Positions 34,362 to 43,682 of a stretch of 64,000 nucleotides of DNA are shown here, one piece after another; the stretch's first letter is position 1; every line of letters starts with the position of its first letter. The DNA comes from JAHEGP01 sp963751595 (GTDB taxonomy: Bacteria > Pseudomonadota > Gammaproteobacteria > Pseudomonadales > JAHEGP01), in the NCBI GenBank assembly GCA_963751595.1, contig CAVVVC010000006.1:62001-126000 (forward strand), in the 5' to 3' direction. Made by a program: the position numbers and the translations under genes. The notes beneath the pieces are model-generated. The model saw only the letters and a list, made by a program, of their open reading frames with translations, ran no database searches and was not told the DNA's origin.

Positions 34362-36155
34362 ATGCCCACCACCACCGATAACGGACCTTTCGCCGCGCTG
34401 GGTGTAACGCACACCCTGGCGAAGACGCTGGCCAAGCTTGGCTACGAAACCCCCTCGCCAATTCAGGCGCAGAGCATTCCCATTCTCCTCCAGGGGCGCG
34501 ACCTGATTGGCCAGGCCCAAACCGGGACCGGAAAAACCGCGGCATTTGCACTGCCCATACTCAGCCAGATAAAGGCCAGCTCGCGGGCACCCCAGGCGCT
34601 GGTGATCTGCCCAACCCGGGAACTGGCTCTCCAGGTGGCGGAGGCTTTTCAGAGTTACGCCCGCAATGTAAAGGGGTTTCACGTGCTGCCGGTGTATGGC
34701 GGCCAGGACATGTCTACCCAACTGCGGCAGTTGAAACGCGGGGTGGATGTTGTGGTGGGTACCCCGGGGAGGTTGCTGGACCATTTGAAGCGCCGCACCC
34801 TGGACCTGTCGACCATCAAGACAGTGGTTCTGGACGAAGCCGACGAAATGCTGCGCATGGGGTTTATCGACGACGTCGAAGCCATCCTCTCCCATGCCGG
34901 CGGCGACCAGCAGACCGTGTTGTTTTCAGCGACCTTGCCGGAACCGATTCGTCGAGTTGCGCAGCGCTTCCTGCGGGACCCGGCCCACGTCAGGATCGAA
35001 GCCAAAGCGGCCACCGTCGACACCATCGATCAACATTACTGGCAGGTCAGTAATAACAACCAGAAACTGGACGCCCTCACCCAGTTGCTCGAGGCCGAGG
35101 AGTTCGATGGCGCAATTGTTTTCACCCGCACCCGGGGCACAACGGTCGAGCTTGCTGAAAAGATCAGCGCCCGCGGCTATGCCTGCAGCGCTATCAACGG
35201 TGACATGAGCCAGTCAGCCCGGGAACAAACCATCAATCGCTTGAAAAAAGGCAAAATCGATATTCTGGTAGCCACCGACGTGGCCGCCCGGGGCCTCGAT
35301 GTCGAGCGTGTCAGCCTGGTTATCAACTACGATATCCCCCACGACCCCGAGTCCTACATCCATCGGATCGGTCGTACCGGTCGCGCGGGACGCGAAGGGC
35401 GCGCGGTGCTGTTCGTAACTTCCCGTGAGCAACGCCTGCTCCGCGCCATCGAGCGGGCCACCAACCGCAAGATACCGGCCTTGAAGCTGCCGACGGCGGA
35501 AGAGATCCTCGACCAGCGGCGGGAACGCTTCAAGGCTCAGGTCCTGGAGACAATGACCACCCGCCCGGCGCCAATTTTTGCCCGGTTGGTCAAGGAGTTG
35601 TGCGATGCCAGTGGCGAATCCCCCAGCGCTGTCGCCGCCGCCATGGCGGAGCTACTGCAAAAGGATCGCCCCCTCGACGCGCCGACCGCGGCACCCAAAA
35701 AACGACGCGATCCCGCCCCGGATACCCGGTCTGCAGGTCGCGACCCGAAGTACGACGGCAAATCGCACCGCGAAGGTAAGAGCCGGCGTGCCGAAAACCC
35801 TGAAAAGGTATCCATGGATACCTACCGGATAGAGGTCGGCCATGCCCACGAAGTCACACCGGGTAATATCGTCGGCGCGATTGCCAACGAAATTGATATT
35901 GATAGCCAGTACATCGGCGCCATCAATATTTTCGATGAGTTCAGCACCGTAGAGCTACCCAGTGGTATGCCGGCAGAAATATTCCAACACCTGCGCCGGG
36001 TGAGGGTGCGCAGCCGGCAGCTGCAGTTGAGCCTGGTCGACGCCAGGTCAGCTGATCCGGGCACTGGAAAACCAGGCAAACCCAACAGTGACCGTAAAGG
36101 CAGCCACTCCAGGGCCAAATCAAAAAATGCAAAGACCAGCAAGGCGAAACCCTGA
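34362..36155 (+). CDS. deaD: DEAD-box RNA helicase DeaD/CsdA
   Basis: 597 residues. Helicase motifs in order: AQTGTGKT (I), PTRELALQ (Ia), TPGRLLDH (Ib), LDEADEM (II), FSAT (III), then in the second RecA domain HRIGRTGR (VI). A C-terminal DbpA-type RNA-binding domain starts at about residue 487 (TYRIEVGHAHEVTPGNIVGAI), followed by a basic tail. It unwinds RNA in ribosome assembly and mRNA turnover, particularly in the cold. The GAGG site precedes ATG 34362. A downstream small gene, yaiI, starts two bases after its stop. Confidence 0.93.
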   Translation: MPTTTDNGPFAALGVTHTLAKTLAKLGYETPSPIQAQSIPILLQGRDLIGQAQTGTGKTAAFALPILSQIKASSRAPQALVICPTRELALQVAEAFQSYARNVKGFHVLPVYGGQDMSTQLRQLKRGVDVVVGTPGRLLDHLKRRTLDLSTIKTVVLDEADEMLRMGFIDDVEAILSHAGGDQQTVLFSATLPEPIRRVAQRFLRDPAHVRIEAKAATVDTIDQHYWQVSNNNQKLDALTQLLEAEEFDGAIVFTRTRGTTVELAEKISARGYACSAINGDMSQSAREQTINRLKKGKIDILVATDVAARGLDVERVSLVINYDIPHDPESYIHRIGRTGRAGREGRAVLFVTSREQRLLRAIERATNRKIPALKLPTAEEILDQRRERFKAQVLETMTTRPAPIFARLVKELCDASGESPSAVAAAMAELLQKDRPLDAPTAAPKKRRDPAPDTRSAGRDPKYDGKSHREGKSRRAENPEKVSMDTYRIEVGHAHEVTPGNIVGAIANEIDIDSQYIGAINIFDEFSTVELPSGMPAEIFQHLRRVRVRSRQLQLSLVDARSADPGTGKPGKPNSDRKGSHSRAKSKNAKTSKAKP

Positions 36156-36157
36156 CG

Positions 36158-36607
36158 ATGAAAATGTGGGTAGACGCCGATGCTTGCCCCAAAGTCATCA
36201 AGGAAATTCTCTACCGCGCCGCACAGCGAGTAAAGGTACCCCTCACCCTGGTTGCCAACCATCCCCTGCAAGTGCCGCGCTCACCGCTGATCCGGTCGCT
36301 GCAGGTGCCAGGGGGATTCGACGTTGCCGACAACTACCTGGTACAGCATTGCGAAGCGAGCGACCTCGTCGTAACCGCAGACATTCCCCTTGCCGCGGAG
36401 TTGGTTGCCAAGGGCATTGTCGCCATAAACCCCCGGGGCGAGCAGTACACCCCGGAAAATATCAGGCAGCGATTGGCAATGCGGGACTTCATGCAACAGA
36501 TGCGTGATATCGGGCAGGCAAGCGGCGGCCCGCCACCCCTGGACAGCTCCGACCGGCAGGCTTTTGCCAACACCCTGGACCGTTTGCTGGCGAAACGTCT
36601 GCGGTGA
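36158..36607 (+). CDS. yaiI: YaiI/YqxD family protein (UPF0178)
   Basis: 149 residues with the family's PIN-like N terminus MKMWVDADACPKVIKEIL, the acidic pair AD of the fold, then VVTADIPLAAELV and INPRGEQYT. The function is not established; the fold suggests a nuclease. It starts two bases after the deaD stop, so it is very likely translated from the same message. The gap 36608-36787 to the convergent yheS gene shows only a weak five-base-pair hairpin without a T-run. Confidence 0.88.
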   Translation: MKMWVDADACPKVIKEILYRAAQRVKVPLTLVANHPLQVPRSPLIRSLQVPGGFDVADNYLVQHCEASDLVVTADIPLAAELVAKGIVAINPRGEQYTPENIRQRLAMRDFMQQMRDIGQASGGPPPLDSSDRQAFANTLDRLLAKRLR

Positions 36608-36787
36608 ATATTCCACCCCTACCCTGAAAGGGTTGAAATACTTCGTTAAACCCGGAGCCTAACGCCAGCACCTTGGCGCGATCAACGAATGATAGAGTAA
36701 ATAGGGTCGGCAAATGCAGTAAATCACGCCCATTTGGCTTGTTAACGGAGGGTCGCGCTGCGATGGCCTGCCGATTTAACGTTTCGG

Positions 36788-38677
36788 TTAACCGGCCAGC
36801 GACTCCAAATGCTCCTGCATTTGCAGCCACTGGGATTCACAGGCTTCCAGCCGGCCCTGCAGTTGGCCTCGTTGTTGCAGGGATTGCTGCAAATCCCGTT
36901 TGTTTTCCTGCTGATAAATACCTGACTCCGCCAGCCGCTTCTCGATGGATTCCAACTGTTGATGAAGGGTTTCCATCTCCTGCTCGACCGCTCTAACTTT
37001 TTTGCGCAGGGGCGCAAGTTGCTGCCGCTGCAGTGCCGCCTGTTGGCGCTGGGATTTCTTGTCCTGCCTGTCTTCTCCCGGGGATGCCGCAGGGGATTGA
37101 TCGGAGCATGGATGAGATTTGAGCCAGCTTTGATAGTCGGTCAGGGTGCCGGCAAACGCCTGCACCCGACCATTTGCCACCAGGTAGAATTCATCGACAG
37201 CATTGCGCAATAAATGCCGATCGTGGGAAATCACCACCAGCGCGCCGGCATAGCCCTGCAGCGCCATTTCCAGCGCATGTCGCATCTCGAGGTCCAGGTG
37301 GTTGGTAGGCTCATCCAACAGCAATAAATTGGGCTTTTGCCAGACGATTATCGCCAGTGCCAGGCGGGCCTTTTCGCCGCCCGAAAAAGGCGCGATGGGC
37401 TCCAGCGCCTTGTCGCCATGAAAGTTAAAACCCCCAAGGAAATTACGTATTTCCTGCTCACTGGCACGGGGAGACAAGCGCTGCAGATGGAGTGCGGCAC
37501 TGGCTCCAAGGTCCAGCGCCTCGAGTTGATGCTGGGCGAAATAACCCACCGCCAGGTGCTCACCGCATACCCGCTGGCCCCCGATCAAGGGCAGATCTCC
37601 CACCAGGCTCTTGACCAGGGTCGATTTTCCTGCGCCATTGGGGCCCAGCAAGCCAATTCGCGATCCGGGCTGTAAGCCCAGCTCAACCTGCTGTAAAACC
37701 ACGTCGCCGTTGTACCCGAGATCGGCTTCTGTCAGCTGGACAAGTGGCGAGGAGTTTTTTTCTGCCTCACCAAAAACAAACTTGAAGGGCGAGTCGATAT
37801 GAGCGGGCGCGATCAGTTCCATTCGCTCCAGCTCTTTCAGTCGGCTTTGCGCCTGCTTCGCCTTGGTTGCCTTGGCGCGAAACCGATTTACGAACTGCTG
37901 GATTTCCGCGACTCGACGCTGCTGCTTTTCGTAACCCGCCTGCTGCTGGGCCAGGCGCTGGGCGCGTTGGGATTCGTAGGCGCTGTAATTGCCGCGGTAG
38001 CTTTTCAATTGCTGCTGTTCGATGCTGACGATCTCATCGGCGATGCTGTCGAGAAAATCCCGATCATGGGAAATCAGCAACAGGGTGCCAGGGTAAGCTT
38101 TCAACCATTGCTCCAGCCACAGGGTCGCGTCGAGGTCGAGGTGATTGGTGGGCTCGTCGAGCAGCAGCAGATCGGAGGGACACATCAGAGCCTGCGCGAG
38201 ATTGAGGCGGATTCGCCAGCCCCCGGAGAAGCTGCTTACCGGCCTGCCGGTTTGTTCGGCATTGAAACCCAGTCCGTGCAATAGTTGCTCGGCCCGATTA
38301 TCAGCGTTGTAACCATCCACTGCCTCCAGCTCGGCATACAGGGCCGCGAGCTCCTGATGGCGTTCACCGGTTTCGAGCTTCGCGATACCAGCCTCCAGCT
38401 GACGCAATTTTTTGTCCCCGTCTACCACATAATCGAGAGCCGAGCGCTCGCTGGTCGCGACTTCCTGCGCCATATGGGCCATGCGCCAGGCCGCGGGGAT
38501 ATTCATCTCCCCGCCGTCGAGCTGCAGCTCACCCATCAGCAGGGCGAACAAGCTGGATTTTCCCGTGCCGTTAGCGCCAATCAAGCCGATTCGGCGCCCA
38601 GGATGAATGGTCAGGCTGGCGCCATCGAGCAGGCGCTGCGTGCCGCGCAGTAAAACTATATTCTGGAGGGTAATCAT
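36788..38677 (-). CDS. yheS: ABC-F family ATPase YheS
   Basis: 629 residues with two ATP-binding cassettes joined by a charged linker. Walker A motifs are GANGTGKSS (about residue 35) and GPNGAGKST (about 335); the signature/Walker B sets are SGGWRIRLNLAQAL with LLLDEPTNHLD, and SGGEKARLALA with LLLDEPTNHLD. There are no membrane helices, so it acts on ribosomes and not as a transporter. The C-terminal 90 residues form a coiled coil typical of YheS/Uup. ATG 38677 is preferred to the in-frame TTG at 38686; neither has a clear ribosome site. Confidence 0.9.
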   Translation of the reverse strand: MITLQNIVLLRGTQRLLDGASLTIHPGRRIGLIGANGTGKSSLFALLMGELQLDGGEMNIPAAWRMAHMAQEVATSERSALDYVVDGDKKLRQLEAGIAKLETGERHQELAALYAELEAVDGYNADNRAEQLLHGLGFNAEQTGRPVSSFSGGWRIRLNLAQALMCPSDLLLLDEPTNHLDLDATLWLEQWLKAYPGTLLLISHDRDFLDSIADEIVSIEQQQLKSYRGNYSAYESQRAQRLAQQQAGYEKQQRRVAEIQQFVNRFRAKATKAKQAQSRLKELERMELIAPAHIDSPFKFVFGEAEKNSSPLVQLTEADLGYNGDVVLQQVELGLQPGSRIGLLGPNGAGKSTLVKSLVGDLPLIGGQRVCGEHLAVGYFAQHQLEALDLGASAALHLQRLSPRASEQEIRNFLGGFNFHGDKALEPIAPFSGGEKARLALAIIVWQKPNLLLLDEPTNHLDLEMRHALEMALQGYAGALVVISHDRHLLRNAVDEFYLVANGRVQAFAGTLTDYQSWLKSHPCSDQSPAASPGEDRQDKKSQRQQAALQRQQLAPLRKKVRAVEQEMETLHQQLESIEKRLAESGIYQQENKRDLQQSLQQRGQLQGRLEACESQWLQMQEHLESLAG

Positions 38678-38803
38678 CGGGGGCAATTATATCCCATGCG
38701 CGCGCCTAATTCGGGCTTTCAAAGCAGCGGCTTTTGGGATTAGGATGGCACAAGCCTTGTTGCAGCGAAAAACAGTTCCTGAACCACAACCCCGGGAGGC
38801 GCC

Positions 38804-39766
38804 ATGGTTCCACACCCGCCGGAACAACCACCGTTCAGTTATGATCTTGCGCAGGAGCTCGCGGCCCTGCGCCAAAACAGGGCGCTGCGCGAGATTCCCG
38901 GGCGCAGCAGCAAGACCCTGTTAGCCGCTACCTGGAACCTGACCAACTTCGGTGTACAAGTGCGCAGCGATAACGACCTTGCGCTGATGGCAGAGATCAT
39001 CAGCTGGTTTGATCTGGTGGCCATTCAGGAAGTCGCCGATTCACTCGACCAATTGCGCCAGTTGCTCACCCACCTGCCCGCTTCCTACCGTATCATTCTG
39101 TCGGATACCGGGGGTAACGACGAGCGCGCCGGGTTCATCTACCACAGCCGCAAGCTCAAACGCCTGGAGCTGGCGGCGGAGGTCGCGGTACCGCCTTCCG
39201 ACCAGCGCTTCATTCGCATGCGTGGCATCTCTGGTACATTCAGGGGCTTCGACCGCAACCCTTATGCGGTAGCCTTTCGCGCCGGCTCCCTGGAATTCAC
39301 CGCGGTATCGGTCCACCTCTTTTTTGGCAGCCATCGCTGGTACGACGAAGACCGCAGGGCGCTGGAGGCCTTCGCGCTGGCACGCTGGGCTGATCAGCGA
39401 CACAAGGCGGCCGGCGCCTATTCACAGAACATTCTGGTCCTGGGGGACCTGAATTTGCCGATCCGGGACAACTCCAGCAATGTCTACAAGGCCCTCAAGG
39501 CCAAGCGCCTGATCCTCCCCCGCCATTCGACGACTATCGGCAGCAACCTGGCGGGGGACAAGGATTATGATCAGGTGGCGTTTCACTCCGGCGGTCTACA
39601 GCGGGCCTACCGCGGTCGCTCAGGGGTATTCGACTTCGACCGCGAGCCGTTTTTTGCCGCCGCCTGGGCAGTCGGGCGCGACTATTTCAATGCCACCCTC
39701 AAATACCATATTGCGGACCATCGGCCGCTGTGGGCCGAGTTCGATATCGAAAGTCCGGCTGCGTGA
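38804..39766 (+). CDS. Endonuclease/exonuclease/phosphatase family protein
   Basis: 320 residues of the EEP (DNase I-like) fold. Motifs: TWNLTNFG near residue 43, AIQEVADS with the metal-binding Glu near residue 71, VSVHLFFG, LGDLNLP with the Asp/Asn pair near residue 214, and ADHRPLW near the C terminus with the catalytic His. There is no signal peptide. It hydrolyses a phosphodiester or phosphomonoester; substrate unknown. It is monocistronic between yheS (divergent) and the DUF2288 gene (convergent). A GGGAGG site lies 7 bases before ATG. Confidence 0.85.
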   Translation: MVPHPPEQPPFSYDLAQELAALRQNRALREIPGRSSKTLLAATWNLTNFGVQVRSDNDLALMAEIISWFDLVAIQEVADSLDQLRQLLTHLPASYRIILSDTGGNDERAGFIYHSRKLKRLELAAEVAVPPSDQRFIRMRGISGTFRGFDRNPYAVAFRAGSLEFTAVSVHLFFGSHRWYDEDRRALEAFALARWADQRHKAAGAYSQNILVLGDLNLPIRDNSSNVYKALKAKRLILPRHSTTIGSNLAGDKDYDQVAFHSGGLQRAYRGRSGVFDFDREPFFAAAWAVGRDYFNATLKYHIADHRPLWAEFDIESPAA

Positions 39767-39828
39767 CCTGGGTACCCGCGTTTACACGCGTCAGGCGTGC
39801 CTACCAGGCAGCAGCAGCCAGGCCCGTG

Positions 39829-40149
39829 TCAGTCCTGTACCTCGACAACCACCTGCACCAATACCCAGGGCTTTACCACCACCGACCAGACCTCGGCGTC
39901 AGCGTCCAGCCATTGCTGGGCCAGCAGGTCAGAGACCACGCCGACCTGACCCGCCTGCATCCATGCCGCGACGGCAGCTTTGTTGTCCCCCGCAATTTCG
40001 CTGGCAACCGCCAACAAATCAAGCTCGGGCTCCACTGCAACCGTGACTCCCCGGGCAAAAAAGCGCTGCAGCTCGCGCCAGGGGATGCGCGCGGTTTCCT
40101 GATTCAGCTCCAGGGCCCTGGGTGCGTGATTGCTGTCGGATTCAATCAT
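39829..40149 (-). CDS. DUF2288 domain protein
   Basis: 106 residues that follow the DUF2288 pattern nearly end to end: LNQETARIPWRELQRFFARG, LDLLAVASEIAGDN, VAAWMQAGQVG, SDLLAQQW and VVKPWVLVQ. The function of this family is unknown. The start is ATG 40149 (MIESDSNH); an upstream TTG at 40167 would run into the neighbouring mobile element. That element ends only 13 bases before the start codon, so it must supply part of the promoter or leader. Confidence 0.8.
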   Translation of the reverse strand: MIESDSNHAPRALELNQETARIPWRELQRFFARGVTVAVEPELDLLAVASEIAGDNKAAVAAWMQAGQVGVVSDLLAQQWLDADAEVWSVVVKPWVLVQVVVEVQD

Positions 40150-40162
40150 GGGAATATTCCAA

Positions 40163-40398
40163 GGCAACTCTGATCACAGGCTACAATCTCAGCGCAGCGC
40201 TTCAGGGCTGCGCGCCACGATCTACTGCGGCATCGCCTAAAGCGCCTGCTCCTGGTGGGACCACTCGAAAGGCACCAACGCTAGGCGCCTTCTGGCAACC
40301 AGCCTTCCCACGTGACCACGGCTTGCAGGATACCACGCTGCAACAACAGTGGGCACTCCAGGTGAAGCCTGAGGTGACACCGAATTGATCAGCTGCCC
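40163..40398 (+). mobile_element. MITE-like element, family B, copy 2
   Basis: A 236-bp element whose ends match copy 1: left GGCAACTCTGATCACA, right (reversed) GGCAGCTGATCAATTC, each with a CTCAG-type motif inward. A shared internal stretch begins GGCAACCAGCCTTCC and continues through GACCACG and TTGCAGGA. No target duplication is visible, so the insertion is probably older. It lies between the DUF2288 gene and the korA promoter region. Confidence 0.65.
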
Positions 40399-40428
40399 TT
40401 ATCGAATAGATCAATCGTTGTTCGATAA
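40399..40428. promoter_or_regulatory. Candidate operator upstream of korAB
   Basis: A perfect 8-bp inverted repeat, TTATCGAA and TTCGATAA, with a 14-base spacer gives a 22-base centre-to-centre spacing, two helical turns, as for a dimeric repressor or activator. A TATAGT at 40476-40481 may be the -10 of the korA promoter; its -35 is poor, which fits an activator site upstream. Confidence 0.4.
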
Positions 40429-40514
40429 ATGCCAGCATCAGGTCTCCAGCTACGCAAAAACGCCTACGAATACAGTATAGTATTGGCCAGTTCCCGAGCA
40501 GCGGCCCAATCCCT

Positions 40515-42257
40515 ATGAGTCCAGCGACAACTGCGAGCAAACAGGATATTTCTCTGGCCCTGGTGGGCTCCGGTGGTGCCGGCGTGGTGGCCGCGGGAGA
40601 GCTGTTGCTCAGTTTGGCCGCCCGCTCGGGCTACTACGGGCTGATGCGCAAAGCCTATGGTCCGCAGATCAGGGGTGGCGAGTCTGCCGCGCTGCTGCGC
40701 CTTGGCACAAACCCCATCTACTGCATGGACGATGACTTCGATTTGCTGGTGGCGCTGGACTGGCAAAATACCGAGCGGTTTGCCGCCGAAATACCGCTGG
40801 CCCCGGGCAGCCTGATCATAGCCGACCCTGCCGCCGGCGAAATACCCCGGGTTATCAGTAACTCGGGCGCCAACGTGGAGGATGCCGAGCTGGCCGCCAT
40901 GGCCCGGGAAACACCGGGCGGGCGCAGCAACATGGTCGCCCTGGGCATGCTGGCGGCCTGGCTGGGCTTGGACGACGAGTCGGCACTGGCATGCATCGCG
41001 GAGGCTTTCTGTGGCAAGGGTGATGATATCGTGGCCAGTTCCAGCGCCTGCTATCAACGCGGCACCAGCATTGATATCAGGGGTGCTGCGGCGCCCAAGC
41101 TGCCTGCCATGGCCAGGCCGGAGCCACGCTGGCAGCTCAGTGGCAATGAGGCCTGCGGTCTCGGGGTGCTCCGCGGGGGCGTTCGCTTCGCCGCAGCCTA
41201 TCCCATAACACCCGCCAGCGATATGCTGGAATGGCTGGCCCCCCGGCTGGAACAGCTTGGCGGCAGCCTGTTGCAGGCCGAGGACGAGCTCGCCTCAATC
41301 AATATGATCATCGGTGCTTCCTACGGTGGTGTGCCGGCGATGACGGCAACGTCAGGCCCGGGCCTGGCACTGATGCTGGAGGGCTTTGGCCTGGCTATTG
41401 CGTCAGAAACACCCGTGGTCATCGTCAACGTCATGCGGGGCGGGCCATCTACCGGTATCCCCACCAAGTCGGAGCAAACGGATCTCAACATTGCCCTGTA
41501 CGGGATGCACGGGGATGCGCCCCACCTGGTGTTGGCGGCACTGGACACCAGCGACTGCCTATTCACCAGCGAATGGGCGGTGCGCCTGGCAGAAGCCCTC
41601 CAGTCCAGCGCCATCGTGCTGTCGGACCAGAGCCTTGCCCAGTCACGCGCCCTTGTCCCGGAACCCGCAAGACCCGAATTCGCACTGCCAGCCCGCAAAC
41701 GGGCAGAAGCCAGCGAGACACCTTACTTGCGCTACGCCATCACCGAGGACGGTGTGTCGCCGATGGCAATTCCCGGCGATGTGCAAACCATGTATACCGC
41801 CGACGGCCTGGAGCACAGCCCCAGCGGCAAACCCTCCAGCGCCGTTGCCGATCACCGCAGCCAGCTGGATAAGCGCCAGCGCAAGCTGGACCGGTTTGAT
41901 TATGGCGAGCACTGGGCAGAAACCGGCGGCCAAGGTGATACCGCTATTATTTGCTGGGGTTCCAGCACCGGCGCCGCGCGTGAAGCCCAACGGCGCCTGC
42001 AGCGGACGGGCACTCCGGTAAGGCTGATCGCAATGCGGCTATTGCTCCCCGCCAGCGTCGCGAACATGAAAGCCGCCCTGCAAGGCGTTGAGCGACTGCT
42101 GGTGGTGGAACAGAGTCACAGCCGGCAGTTTATGCGGTATCTGCGCGCCCACTACGATATTGCGGCCCAGATGAGGTGCCTTGCCAAACCGGGTCCCTTG
42201 CCGATAAGCCCCGGTGAGATCGTCGAGCAAATCAGCCACTGGAGGCAGCAACCATGA
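40515..42257 (+). CDS. korA: 2-oxoacid:ferredoxin oxidoreductase, fused gamma-alpha subunit (KorA)
   Basis: 580 residues. The gamma domain (about 10-185) opens with LALVGSGGAGVVAAGELL and AYGPQIRGGES. The alpha domain follows with AAYPITPASDMLEWL and EDELASINMIIGASYGG, then MTATSGPGLALM and TGIPTKSEQTDL, the CoA and TPP-side motifs. With KorB it oxidises a 2-oxoacid, most likely 2-oxoglutarate, to the acyl-CoA and reduces ferredoxin. These enzymes are oxygen-sensitive in many organisms. Its last four bases (ATGA) overlap korB. Confidence 0.88.
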   Translation: MSPATTASKQDISLALVGSGGAGVVAAGELLLSLAARSGYYGLMRKAYGPQIRGGESAALLRLGTNPIYCMDDDFDLLVALDWQNTERFAAEIPLAPGSLIIADPAAGEIPRVISNSGANVEDAELAAMARETPGGRSNMVALGMLAAWLGLDDESALACIAEAFCGKGDDIVASSSACYQRGTSIDIRGAAAPKLPAMARPEPRWQLSGNEACGLGVLRGGVRFAAAYPITPASDMLEWLAPRLEQLGGSLLQAEDELASINMIIGASYGGVPAMTATSGPGLALMLEGFGLAIASETPVVIVNVMRGGPSTGIPTKSEQTDLNIALYGMHGDAPHLVLAALDTSDCLFTSEWAVRLAEALQSSAIVLSDQSLAQSRALVPEPARPEFALPARKRAEASETPYLRYAITEDGVSPMAIPGDVQTMYTADGLEHSPSGKPSSAVADHRSQLDKRQRKLDRFDYGEHWAETGGQGDTAIICWGSSTGAAREAQRRLQRTGTPVRLIAMRLLLPASVANMKAALQGVERLLVVEQSHSRQFMRYLRAHYDIAAQMRCLAKPGPLPISPGEIVEQISHWRQQP

Positions 42258-43108
42258 GCCCCGCCAAAACCGCCAGCATGATAAAGCCCAAGCAGTACAA
42301 GTCGGATATCAAGCCCGTCTGGTGTCCCGGCTGCGGGCATTTTGCGGTGCTCAATGCCATCACCAAGGCACTGGCCCACCTGGCCCTGGCCAACGAAGAC
42401 GTTGCCCTGCTGTCAGGGATCGGCTGCTCATCCAGGGTACCCGCTTACACCCGTGTCTACGGTTTTCACGGTATCCATGGACGCGCGCTGGCGCTAGCCG
42501 CGGGATTGAAGGCCGCACGTCCCGAGCTCACCGTACTGGTGGCGGGTGGCGACGGCGACGGTTTGTCGATTGGTGGTAATCATTTTATCCATGCTTGCCG
42601 GCGCAACATGGACATGACCTATATCATCATGGATAACGAAGTTTACGGGATGACCAAGGGCCAGGCTTCTCCCACCACCGCCCCCGACTGGACCATGAGC
42701 AAACTCACCCCCCACGGCACCGGCTTGCGTCCCTTTCAGCCCGCCGCACTGGCCCTGGCGGCGGGCGCGTCGTTCATTGCCCGGGGTTTTACCGGCGACC
42801 CCAACGGCCTGGCAAAAATGCTGGTGAAAGCGATTCAGCACCGGGGTTTTTCGGTGCTGCAGGCGCTGAGCCCCTGCCCTACGTTTCGCCCGGAACACAT
42901 GCAATGGAAGCACCAGATTCGGGAGTTTACCGAGCCCTGCACCGACGACCCGATAACCGCCGCCCAACGCATCCAGGCCGACGATGGCCAGAGTACGGGC
43001 ATCCTCCTCCAGCGCGAGTTGCCCGTCTGGCAACCGTATCAACCGCAGGCGCCTTTACCCGAGCCTGCAGCCGCCCTCAGACGCTTCGAACAGGAGTTTG
43101 CACTATGA
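42254..43108 (+). CDS. korB: 2-oxoacid:ferredoxin oxidoreductase beta subunit (KorB)
   Basis: 284 residues. The single 4Fe-4S cluster ligands are visible: C24 and C27 in WCPGCG, C58 in GIGCS, and a fourth Cys in SPCPTF near residue 208. TPP is bound through GGDGDGLSIGGNH near residue 98. It overlaps korA by four bases and the ferritin-like gene by four, so all three products are made in step. Pyruvate or a branched 2-oxoacid is an alternative substrate to 2-oxoglutarate. Confidence 0.88.
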   Translation: MSPAKTASMIKPKQYKSDIKPVWCPGCGHFAVLNAITKALAHLALANEDVALLSGIGCSSRVPAYTRVYGFHGIHGRALALAAGLKAARPELTVLVAGGDGDGLSIGGNHFIHACRRNMDMTYIIMDNEVYGMTKGQASPTTAPDWTMSKLTPHGTGLRPFQPAALALAAGASFIARGFTGDPNGLAKMLVKAIQHRGFSVLQALSPCPTFRPEHMQWKHQIREFTEPCTDDPITAAQRIQADDGQSTGILLQRELPVWQPYQPQAPLPEPAAALRRFEQEFAL

Positions 43109-43626
43109 ACCTGCAACAAGCCCTCGATGATATGAATACCTTCCTCGCCTATGCCATTACCCTGGAGGAAGAGGCGGCCGAGCGCTACGACGAGCTCGCG
43201 GACGCGCTGGAAATTCACAACAACACCCAGGTAGCAAGGGCCTTTCGCACCCTGGCTGAATTCGGCCGCAAACACGCCGAGGAAATTATCGCCCTGGCGG
43301 CCGGCCGGGAGTTGCCCAACATCTCCCCCTGGGATTTCGAATGGGAAGACCCGGAGAGCCCCGAAACTGCCGGAATGGATGCTGTGCACTACCTGATGAA
43401 CACAGCCCACGCGCTTGATATAGCCCTCGCCAACGAGTTGCGTGCCCATGCTTTTTACCATCGCATCAGCGAAGACACACGGGATCCTGAAATCAAGCGC
43501 ATCGCCGCCGATTTCGCCCTCGAGGAAAAAGAGCACGTGGCACTTCTGCAGCAGTGGCTCGACGACTGTCCCGACTCCACCGAAGACTGGCGCTTTGATC
43601 CCGACCCCGCCAACCTGCCCGAATAG
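43105..43626 (+). CDS. Ferritin-like di-iron protein (rubrerythrin-like)
   Basis: 173 residues of four-helix-bundle character with metal-ligand pairs EEEAAERYDE, FGRKHAEE, ANELRAHAFYHR and EEKEHVALL. This is the set expected of an erythrin-type di-iron site, without a rubredoxin domain. Rubrerythrins remove peroxide. ATG 43105 overlaps the korB stop (ATGA), and the much longer frame upstream lies inside korB. Coupling to an oxygen-labile enzyme suggests it protects the cluster; that is inferred from gene order. Confidence 0.8.
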   Translation: MNLQQALDDMNTFLAYAITLEEEAAERYDELADALEIHNNTQVARAFRTLAEFGRKHAEEIIALAAGRELPNISPWDFEWEDPESPETAGMDAVHYLMNTAHALDIALANELRAHAFYHRISEDTRDPEIKRIAADFALEEKEHVALLQQWLDDCPDSTEDWRFDPDPANLPE

Positions 43627-43682
43627 TCAGGGCGGATCCGGCTCTACCCCCTGGCCGGCGGACTCGGGAGCAACCGCTGCGT

